Shown: positions 1-6,008 of the stretch, one piece after another
How positions within the stretch are numbered: position 1 is the first letter of the stretch
How the letters are laid out: each line of letters opens with the position of its first letter
Source: an uncultured Oscillospiraceae bacterium
GTDB lineage: Bacteria > Bacillota > Clostridia > Oscillospirales > Oscillospiraceae
Length of the DNA: 13,266 bases
Direction of reading: 5' to 3'
Assembly: GCA_944385775.1 (NCBI GenBank)
Contig: CALWYM010000068.1
Coordinates: forward strand, 1-13,266
Made by a program: the position numbers and the translations under genes
Notes under the pieces: generated by a model
Databases searched by the model: none
What the model saw: only the letters and a program-made list of their open reading frames with translations
Told to the model about the DNA's origin: nothing

Positions 1-1016
1 ATAAACCGGCTGGGGTACCGAACCGTGCCGGAGGAACGGGAGATGGTGACGACGCCGTCCTCCATAGGCTGGCGCAGTGCCTCTACCACGTCACGGTGAA
101 ATTCCGGAAGCTCGTCAAGAAAAAGCACGCCGTTGTGGGCAAGGCTGATTTCCCCGGGTGTAAGCTGAGCGCCGCCTGCCATTGCCGAGGCGGACAGGGT
201 GTGGTGAGGCGAGCGGAAAGGACGGGAAGTCAGTATTCCGCCGCCGGAAAGTGTCTGACCCGCAACGGAATAGATCGCGGTGGTTTCCAGAATTTCCTGT
301 CTGCTCATTTCCGGGAGAATGGTTGGTATTCGCTTTGCCAGCATACTTTTGCCTGAGCCGGGAGGACCTATGAGAAGTATGTTATGACCGCCTGCTGCCG
401 CAATCTCAAGGGCACGCTTTACGTTATCCTGACCCAGTACGTCTGAAAAATCATCACCCACGGTGCTGCCGGTCGTAATCTCCGGCGCCGTGGCAGGCTC
501 AATAGGCTGGGAGCCGTCCAGGTGACAGAGAAGCTGAGACAGGCTTTTTACCGGGTACACTTCGCAGGTCTCCGCAAAAGCCGCTTCCGGACCGTTACCA
601 AAAGGTACAAAAAGCTTCTTTATCCCAGCTTTTCCCGCACTGATTGCCATGGAAAGAGCGCCGGGTACCGGGCGGATTTCGCCGGAAAGACCAAGTTCAC
701 CGATAAATGCCCAGTCTGACGGTATGGGACGAATTATCTCCGCCGCCGCCAGAACGCTTAAAAGTATGGGAAGGTCATAAAGCGTACCAGCCTTTTTCCT
801 GTCAGCAGGGGCAAGGTTTACAGTTACCCGTGACACCGGGAAACGGAGAGAACAGCTTTTTATGGCGCTCTGTACCCTCTCGCGGCTTTCCCGTACAGCA
901 GCGTCGGGCAGACCTACTATATCAAACCTGGGAAGCCCACCGGTAACGGCGCACTCCACCGATACGGAAAAGCCGTCTATGCCGCTGATTCCGCAGGAAC
1001 TTATTCGCTGTACCAT
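1..1016 (-). CDS. yifB: YifB/ComM family Mg-chelatase-like AAA+ ATPase (C-terminus beyond window)
   Basis: I translated the minus strand from 1016 to the window edge; 338 codons are visible out of about 510 usual for the family. The N-terminus (MVQRISSCGISGIDGFSVSV) and the run VGLPDAAVRESRERV are typical of the ChlI-like N-terminal domain. A Walker A motif GPPGSGKS lies at residues 217-224 and a Walker B LFLDE at about 298-302, after HNGV. The ComM branch of this family is a hexameric helicase that promotes branch migration during natural transformation; in many Bacillota the role is untested. The ATG at 1014-1016 is chosen because the family homology begins there. A GGCGGTG about 10 bases upstream could be its ribosome binding site. 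An in-frame GTG lies five codons upstream and the frame stays open further up, so a slightly longer form is possible. The last third is cut by the edge. Confidence 0.95.
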   Translation of the reverse strand, partial: MVQRISSCGISGIDGFSVSVECAVTGGLPRFDIVGLPDAAVRESRERVQSAIKSCSLRFPVSRVTVNLAPADRKKAGTLYDLPILLSVLAAAEIIRPIPSDWAFIGELGLSGEIRPVPGALSMAISAGKAGIKKLFVPFGNGPEAAFAETCEVYPVKSLSQLLCHLDGSQPIEPATAPEITTGSTVGDDFSDVLGQDNVKRALEIAAAGGHNILLIGPPGSGKSMLAKRIPTILPEMSRQEILETTAIYSVAGQTLSGGGILTSRPFRSPHHTLSASAMAGGAQLTPGEISLAHNGVLFLDELPEFHRDVVEALRQPMEDGVVTISRSSGTVRYPSRF

Positions 1017-1079
1017 TATATATTTATTCACCGCCTTACTCTGTAATCTTTGCAGTGCATATTCCTTCACAGAATACGT

Positions 1080-1115
1080 CTTAACATTAACATATACCTT
1101 AACATTAACATATAC
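1080..1115 (-). repeat. Two perfect tandem copies of an 18-bp unit at the yifB transcription start
   Basis: Read on the minus strand, GTATATGTTAATGTTAAG occurs twice head to tail (1115-1098 and 1097-1080) with no mismatch. The array begins immediately downstream of the inferred -10 box, so it covers the initially transcribed region. It may be a chance tandem duplication, or a repeated binding site for a regulator of yifB. Confidence 0.9.
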
Positions 1116-1145
1116 AATATAGCATAAATTGACAGCATATTTCAA
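1116..1145 (-). promoter_or_regulatory. Promoter of yifB
   Basis: On the minus strand a -35 TTGAAA (1145-1140) is followed after 18 bases by a -10 TATATT (1121-1116). Transcription would begin near 1109, inside the 18-base tandem repeat, leaving a leader of about 90 bases before the yifB start. Confidence 0.55.
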
Positions 1146-1208
1146 CGGTCTGGGCTGCGGTGGAAAATTAAAATTTATTTGTTAATTATTTCGGAAAAAA
1201 GGTATGTG

Positions 1209-1273
1209 ACAGCAAAACAGCAAAACTACACAACGTTTAAACAGCAAAACTACACAACGTTTAAACAGCAAAA
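1209..1273. repeat. 24-bp tandem repeat with partial copies
   Basis: Two identical 24-bp units lie at 1217-1240 and 1241-1264, flanked by partial copies. The core ACAGCAAA starts at 1209, 1217, 1241 and 1265. Each junction contains the palindrome GTTTAAAC (1235-1242, 1259-1266). There are no spacers between units and no gene overlaps them. Function unknown; the rest of the stretch between the yifB promoter and position 1390 shows only AT-rich DNA and a small hairpin (arms 1317-1321 and 1329-1333). Confidence 0.9.
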
Positions 1274-1390
1274 ACATAAAATATATGCAGTCTGAATCGG
1301 CATAATATTCAAAGCGAACCTACCATGAAGGTTGTTTCCTAATCAAAAAGATGAAATATAATATTAATGAAGAAATATGATTCAAAACTA

Positions 1391-1424
1391 TTGACACCCT
1401 AAATTTTTGGTGATAAAATTCACC
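1391..1424 (+). promoter_or_regulatory. Promoter of the first SBP gene, with inverted repeat around the -10 box
   Basis: TTGACA (1391-1396), a 17-base spacer and TAAAAT (1414-1419) make a near-consensus SigA-type promoter. The -10 box is bracketed exactly by GGTGA (1409-1413) and TCACC (1420-1424), an inverted repeat that could be an operator. Confidence 0.75.
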
Positions 1425-1451
1425 TGTCCAATGGCGGAGAGGTTTCTGGGA

Positions 1452-1460
1452 TGCTATAAT
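1452..1460 (+). promoter_or_regulatory. Possible second, extended -10 promoter for the first SBP gene
   Basis: TGC followed by a perfect TATAAT (1455-1460) matches an extended -10 element. No -35 box is seen at the right distance. It lies about 75 bases before the chosen start codon at 1537. Confidence 0.4.
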
Positions 1461-1536
1461 CTCTCTGCTTCAAATTTTGCAAAGTCAATTCAATCATTTC
1501 AAGTGTAAAAGAGAAAAAGAAAAAGGAGCAAAGCAA

Positions 1537-3498
1537 ATGAAACTTACACGAAGAGACTTCCTTAAAAAGGCAGGTCTGGGCGCTGCGGGCGTAACTGCAA
1601 TGGGACTTCTGGCTTCCTGCGGAGGCGACGGCGGAAACGGCGGAAACGGCAGCGAGGGCTCAAACGGCGAAGAAGGCGGCTCCACTGCCGGCTCCATTAC
1701 TGATCTGGTTTTGTTCTCCACCACTGAGCTTTCAAGCTGGGATCCTTTCTATCAGAACAGCGCTACCGCTCTTAGGATCTGCGCCAATATTTTTGATTCA
1801 CTGCTGACCCACGACCTTTACGGAAACCTTGTCCCCTGTCTTGCTGAAAGCTGGGGTACTGAGGATAACGGCAAAACCTGGACTTTCCACCTGAGAAAGG
1901 ACGCTGTTTGGGTAGATAAGGACGGCAACGAGATGGCAAAGGTCACCAGCGCCGACTGGGTAACCGCTCTTGAGTGGGTTTTGAATTATTGGGCAAGTGA
2001 GGGTCACAACTCAGCGCTTATAACCGATACTGTTGAGGGCGCCCTTGAGTACTACGAGTACACCTATAATCTTGACGAGGAGACCGCCATGGGCGAGGTT
2101 GACTACGACAAGTTTATGGAGACTGTGGGCATTGAGACTCCCGACGAGTACACTATTATTTATCACTGCAAAAACGAGATCGTTTACTTCGACACGCTGA
2201 GCGCGTATATAGTTCTCTATGGTCTTCCAAGGGGACTTCTTGATACTCTGGGCAGAGAGGGCTACAAGAGCTGCACCGGTACTCAGCTTTGGTTTAACGG
2301 ACCTTACATGGTAACAAGCTTCACCCGGGATAACGAGAAGGTTATGACAAAGAATCCTCTGTGGTGGAATACTGAGGCCAACCGCTTTGAGACAATTACC
2401 GTGAGAAAGGTAGACTCCACCGATACGGCGTACCTTATGTTCCATAATGACGAGTTTGACATGATTGAGCTTACGGAGAGCAATATCCGCTCCATTGCCG
2501 ATGATCCGAGCCACGAATACTATGACAACCTTGTTATTGAGCACACCGCTACCTTTGCCGGAAAGATTACCTTTAACTTCGCAAAGAATCTTGAGGACGG
2601 TACTCCTGATGTAAACTGGAATACAGCCATTGCCAATGAGAACTTCCGTAAGGCGCTTTACTACGGAGTTGACTGGACTGATTATCTCGGTCGCCAGAAC
2701 GCTCTCAAGCCTCTGGAGAGCCAGGGCTATACTATCGTAAGCCCCAATCTTTGCCACATTGACGGACAGGATTACTGCGAGTATGTTGAGGGACTTTTGG
2801 GTCTTGACTCCGATGCTGAGGAGTTTGATCGTTACGACGCTGCAAAGGGTCAGGAGTACAAGGAAAAGGCTATGGAGGAGCTTTCCGCCCAGGGCGTTAC
2901 CTTCCCTGTGGAAATGGTTTACTACATTCAGTCCTCTAACCAGACCTCTCTTGATACCGCAAACGTAGTTAAAAATAATCTTGAAGAGTATCTTGGCGAT
3001 ATGGTGACTCTTACGATCAAGACTTACATAACCTCCTTTGCCAATGAGGTACGTACTCCATCCTATGAGGGAATTACCATTTCCGGCTGGGCTCCCGACT
3101 ACGGTGATCCTATCGCTGTTCTTGGTCTTGCCTGCAACGACGTACCTGATATGAACTTCTCAAGAAGCGCCCACATCTATGACGCAACTACTGAGATTGT
3201 TGACGTATTCAATGAGTTTACCTCTATGGTAAGAGCGGCAGACGCCATTCACGATGACCTTAACGCCAGATATAAGGCTTTTGCCGAGGCAGAGGTATTT
3301 GCCATTGAAAATGTTATGTTCCTGCCCCTTTATACTACCTCCTTTGTTGAGCTTACAAGAATCAATGACTTTACTCACGCCCTTGCCGGTTACGGTATCC
3401 AGGAGTACAAGTTCGTTGATGTTGAGACCTCTACCGAGCTTTATACTCAGGAGCAGTGGGATGAGTTTGAGGCTGAGTACGAGGCTAACAGGCACTGA
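1537..3498 (+). CDS. Family-5 ABC transporter substrate-binding lipoprotein, Tat-type signal (SBP1)
   Basis: This is a 653-residue extracytoplasmic solute-binding protein of the oligopeptide/dipeptide (OppA/DppA-like, SBP_bac_5) type. ATG 1537 is chosen because AAGGAG lies 9 bases upstream and the protein then opens with a signal peptide. TRRDFLKKAG at residues 4-13 matches the twin-arginine consensus, and LASC at 25-28 is a lipobox, so Cys28 would be lipidated. A Gly/Asn/Glu-rich linker to about residue 50 precedes the binding fold. Family-like segments include CLAESWGTEDNGKTWTFHLR and NENFRKALYYGVDW. The length is on the large side for the family. The gene at 3843 encodes a close paralogue, but no permease or ATPase gene is present, so the transporter must be elsewhere. 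Peptides are the likely ligand class; the substrate cannot be told from sequence. Confidence 0.93.
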   Translation: MKLTRRDFLKKAGLGAAGVTAMGLLASCGGDGGNGGNGSEGSNGEEGGSTAGSITDLVLFSTTELSSWDPFYQNSATALRICANIFDSLLTHDLYGNLVPCLAESWGTEDNGKTWTFHLRKDAVWVDKDGNEMAKVTSADWVTALEWVLNYWASEGHNSALITDTVEGALEYYEYTYNLDEETAMGEVDYDKFMETVGIETPDEYTIIYHCKNEIVYFDTLSAYIVLYGLPRGLLDTLGREGYKSCTGTQLWFNGPYMVTSFTRDNEKVMTKNPLWWNTEANRFETITVRKVDSTDTAYLMFHNDEFDMIELTESNIRSIADDPSHEYYDNLVIEHTATFAGKITFNFAKNLEDGTPDVNWNTAIANENFRKALYYGVDWTDYLGRQNALKPLESQGYTIVSPNLCHIDGQDYCEYVEGLLGLDSDAEEFDRYDAAKGQEYKEKAMEELSAQGVTFPVEMVYYIQSSNQTSLDTANVVKNNLEEYLGDMVTLTIKTYITSFANEVRTPSYEGITISGWAPDYGDPIAVLGLACNDVPDMNFSRSAHIYDATTEIVDVFNEFTSMVRAADAIHDDLNARYKAFAEAEVFAIENVMFLPLYTTSFVELTRINDFTHALAGYGIQEYKFVDVETSTELYTQEQWDEFEAEYEANRH

Positions 3499-3547
3499 GT
3501 TATTAAGGTTTACTCTCCTACACTTTGAATGGGTTTTCGCATATGCG

Positions 3548-3585
3548 GTCATGGCGCCCGGAAACGGGCGCCATGACTGTTTTTT
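3548..3585 (+). terminator. Intrinsic terminator of the first SBP gene
   Basis: A perfect 13-bp GC-rich stem (3548-3560 with 3565-3577) closes a GAAA tetraloop and is followed by a T-rich tract to 3585. It is a very strong Rho-independent terminator and separates SBP1 from SBP2. Confidence 0.95.
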
Positions 3586-3640
3586 ACCAGAGAATGGATA
3601 ACGCAAATTGTTATTTCCAATAAAAAATTAAGAAAATATA

Positions 3641-3669
3641 TTGACAATTCTTCAACGTGATGATAACAT
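3641..3669 (+). promoter_or_regulatory. Promoter of the second SBP gene
   Basis: TTGACA (3641-3646), a 17-base spacer and TAACAT (3664-3669). Transcription would start near 3676, giving a leader of about 167 bases. With the preceding terminator it makes SBP2 an independent transcription unit. Confidence 0.7.
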
Positions 3670-3675
3670 ACCCCA

Positions 3676-3766
3676 TGTCACTGACACAGGAATTTACTCG
3701 TTTAAATTATTATCACGGTTGTGAATTTCGGTGATACCTTAAAGCAGTGAATTCTGTCAGCTGACA
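3676..3766. promoter_or_regulatory. Operator-like palindromes in the SBP2 leader
   Basis: TGTCA-C-TGACA (3676-3686) lies at the predicted transcription start, and the perfect 12-bp palindrome TGTCAGCTGACA lies at 3755-3766. Both share the half-site TGTCA/TGACA. Between them TATCAC (3711-3716) and GTGATA (3731-3736) form a third inverted pair. These may be sites for a regulator or RNA hairpins; no regulator gene is adjacent. Confidence 0.45.
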
Positions 3767-3842
3767 AAAAAGGTCCTGGGCGGTGTGACATATGCGAAAA
3801 CCCATCTGCGCGGGATACAAACTTTAATAGGAGAGAACAAAA

Positions 3843-5840
3843 ATGAAGAAGACACTGGCAATTTTGCTGGCTGTCGCAATGCTCATGGGCATTCTGGCCT
3901 CCTGCTCCGGCGGAGAGGACAGCACTCAGGAGTCCGGCGGCACGCCCAGCGGCGAGACCAATTCTGCCTCCGGCAAAAATGATGAGCAGATGAGTCAGGT
4001 GGAACTGAGCACAGACGGAACTGAGGAGCTTAAGGACGTTGTGCTGTTCAAAACCGGCGACCTTGAGAGCTGGGACATTTTCAGCTGCAACAGTACAAAC
4101 GGATTTTATTCCTTCGCAAATTTGTATGACCCTCTTTTAACCCATGACATTTACGGAAACCTGGAGCCCTGCCTTGCTGAGAGCTGGGGAACCGAGGATA
4201 ACGGCAAAACATGGACCTTTAATCTGAGAAAAGGCGCCACATGGGTTGACAAGGACGGAAACTACAAGGCTGACGTTACAAGTGCCGACTGGGTAACAGC
4301 TCTTGAGTGGGTTTTGAATTTCTACGCTTCTGACGGAAAGAACGCGTCATTTATTATCAATACCGTTGAAGGCGCAAAGGAATATTATGAATATACCCAG
4401 ACCCTTACCGAGGAGGAGGCGATGGGCGACATTGACTATGACCTGTTTATGGACATGGTTGGCATTGAGACTCCTGACGAGTACACCGTCGTTTACCGCT
4501 GCGTAGACGAAATTGTTTATTTTGATACACTTACGACATACTGCGCTCTTTACGGTCTGCCCCGTGGCGAGCTTGAGGAGCTGGGCAGAGAGGGCTACAA
4601 GGCTGCTGACCCGTTAAAGCTCTGGTACAACGGACCCTATGTTACCTCTGACTATGTAAGGGATAACGAAAGCGTAATGGTTCCTAACCCTGCGTGGTGG
4701 AATGGAGAAAATACAAGCCGCTTTGACTCTATTACATATAAGATTGTTGATTCCAATGACACTGCGTACCTGCTTTTCCAGGCCGGTGAGTTTGACAAGA
4801 TCGAGCTTGCTGAGAGCAGCATACGCTCCATTGCCGATAACCCTAACAGTAAATATTACGATAACCTTGTTATTCAGCACACTGCTACTTTTGCCGGCAA
4901 GATGACATTTAACTACGCAAAGAACAATGAGGACGGCACTCCCGATGTAAACTGGAATACCGCCATAGCCAACGAGAATTTCCGAAAGGCGCTTTACTAC
5001 GGCGTTGACTGGACCGATTATCTCAGCCGTCAGAACGCCCTTGATCCCCTTGAGAGCCAGGGCTACACCCTTGTAGGACCTGGACTGTGCAATGTGGACG
5101 GTGTGGACTATATGGAATATGTTGAGGGGCTTTTGGGTCTTGATTCCGATTCCGAGGAGTACGACCGTTACGATGAGGCAAAGGGTCAGGAGTACAAGGA
5201 AAAGGCCATGGAGGAGCTTTCCGCCCAGGGCGTTACCTTCCCCGTGGAGCTTGTACACTACGTTCAGGCTTCAAACCAGACCCAGCTTGATACCGCTAAC
5301 GTTTTAAAGGCGAATATTGAGGAATATCTGGGAGATATGATTACCGTTGTAATTAAAAGCTACATAACTTCCTTTGCAAATGAAGTACGTAACCCGTCCC
5401 TTAACTCCATTCAGCTTTACAGCTGGGCTGCCGACTACGGCGATCCTATTGCTGTTCTGGGACTTATGTGCAACGATGTTGCCGGAATGAACTTCTCCGT
5501 AGGCGCTCATATCTATGACGCAACCACTGAGATTGTGGGTGTGTTTGACGAGTACACAAAGCTCTGTCGGGCCGCCGACGCTATCCATGACGATCTTAAC
5601 GCCAGATATAAGGCTTTTGCCGAGGCTGAGGTGTACGCCATTGAGAACGTAATGTTCCTGCCTCTTTACATGACCTCCTTTGTGGAGCTTACGAGGATAA
5701 ACGACTTTACTCACCCCCAGGCCGGTTACGGTATCCAGGAGTACAGAATGGTCAATGTGGAATCCTCCACAGAGCTTTATACTCAGGAGGACTGGGAAAA
5801 GCTTTCAGAGGTTTACGAAGCCAACAGAAAGTCATACTAA
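3843..5840 (+). CDS. Family-5 ABC transporter substrate-binding lipoprotein, Sec-type signal (SBP2)
   Basis: A 665-residue solute-binding lipoprotein, strongly similar along its whole length to the product of 1537-3498; for example NENFRKALYYGVDWTDYL and QGQEYKEKAMEELSAQGVTF-like stretches recur almost unchanged. ATG 3843 has AGGAG 9 bases upstream. The N-terminus MKKTLAILLAVAMLMGILAS then Cys21 is a standard Sec lipoprotein signal (lipobox LASC, 18-21), in contrast to the twin-arginine type of its neighbour. A Ser/Gly/Glu/Thr-rich linker runs to about residue 60. The pair most simply arose by tandem duplication, but signal, linker, promoter and leader differ. No permease or ATPase gene lies next to it. 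Oligopeptides are the likely ligands by family; the actual substrate is unknown. Confidence 0.93.
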   Translation: MKKTLAILLAVAMLMGILASCSGGEDSTQESGGTPSGETNSASGKNDEQMSQVELSTDGTEELKDVVLFKTGDLESWDIFSCNSTNGFYSFANLYDPLLTHDIYGNLEPCLAESWGTEDNGKTWTFNLRKGATWVDKDGNYKADVTSADWVTALEWVLNFYASDGKNASFIINTVEGAKEYYEYTQTLTEEEAMGDIDYDLFMDMVGIETPDEYTVVYRCVDEIVYFDTLTTYCALYGLPRGELEELGREGYKAADPLKLWYNGPYVTSDYVRDNESVMVPNPAWWNGENTSRFDSITYKIVDSNDTAYLLFQAGEFDKIELAESSIRSIADNPNSKYYDNLVIQHTATFAGKMTFNYAKNNEDGTPDVNWNTAIANENFRKALYYGVDWTDYLSRQNALDPLESQGYTLVGPGLCNVDGVDYMEYVEGLLGLDSDSEEYDRYDEAKGQEYKEKAMEELSAQGVTFPVELVHYVQASNQTQLDTANVLKANIEEYLGDMITVVIKSYITSFANEVRNPSLNSIQLYSWAADYGDPIAVLGLMCNDVAGMNFSVGAHIYDATTEIVGVFDEYTKLCRAADAIHDDLNARYKAFAEAEVYAIENVMFLPLYMTSFVELTRINDFTHPQAGYGIQEYRMVNVESSTELYTQEDWEKLSEVYEANRKSY

Positions 5841-5849
5841 ATGAAAAGG

Positions 5850-5884
5850 GGAAGCTGCCTTTTAGCAGGGCAGCTTCCTTTTTT
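5850..5884 (+). terminator. Intrinsic terminator of the second SBP gene
   Basis: The 10-bp stem GGAAGCTGCC (5850-5859) pairs with GGCAGCTTCC (5869-5878), with a 9-base loop and six T after it. It begins 10 bases after the stop codon. Confidence 0.93.
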
Positions 5885-5945
5885 AAAATCGGCACTGGGG
5901 GAAATTTTGTAAAAAATACCGGGATTTATAAAGCTTCGACGGTGT

Positions 5946-5974
5946 TTGACTTATTTGTCAGGGTGTAGTAAAAT
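5946..5974 (+). promoter_or_regulatory. Promoter of the SLH-CAP gene
   Basis: TTGACT (5946-5951), 17-base spacer, TAAAAT (5969-5974). The start would fall near 5981, leaving a leader of about 28 bases with AGGAGG (5997-6002) before ATG 6009. A small inverted repeat, TGAC-N6-GTCA (5947-5960), overlaps the -35 box. Confidence 0.7.
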
Positions 5975-6008
5975 ATAGTCTATGAATTTTCCCCCAGGAG
6001 GAGAGATT

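Larger units (their letters stand above)
3529..3805. repeat. 17-bp perfect inverted repeat spanning the SBP1-SBP2 intergenic region
   Basis: The arm at 3789-3805 reads CATATGCGAAAACCCAT and its exact reverse complement is at 3529-3545. The left arm sits in the SBP1 3' UTR two bases before the terminator hairpin; the right arm lies in the SBP2 leader, 37 bases before its start codon. The SBP2 promoter is between the arms. The two mRNAs therefore carry 17 complementary nucleotides. It could be an RNA pairing site, or the trace of a dispersed repeat. Confidence 0.9.

Noticed and set aside
96..719. Several short plus-strand open frames at the left edge
   Set aside because: They are antisense shadows of yifB, whose minus-strand frame encodes Walker A and B motifs without interruption.
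1209..1273. Possible CRISPR array
   Set aside because: The units are directly adjacent with no spacers, there are only two full copies, and no cas genes are in view.
1477..1536. Upstream in-frame TTG start for SBP1
   Set aside because: It would put 20 charged residues ahead of the signal peptide and has no ribosome binding site. ATG 1537 has AAGGAG.
2011..2757. Long open frame (about 248 codons) antisense to SBP1, and a matching one at 4614-5258 antisense to SBP2
   Set aside because: Their products resemble each other only because the sense genes are paralogues. They lack ribosome binding sites and recognisable domains.
3529..3805. Mobile element (MITE) bounded by the 17-bp inverted repeat
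   Set aside because: I see no target-site duplication, the interior holds the terminator of one gene and the promoter of the next, and the arms do not extend. It remains possible that the 17-mer is a dispersed repeat.
5982..6008. Upstream in-frame ATG for the SLH-CAP gene
   Set aside because: Its extra codons include the AGGAGG that serves ATG 6009, and it would bury the signal peptide. It also lies at the predicted transcription start.
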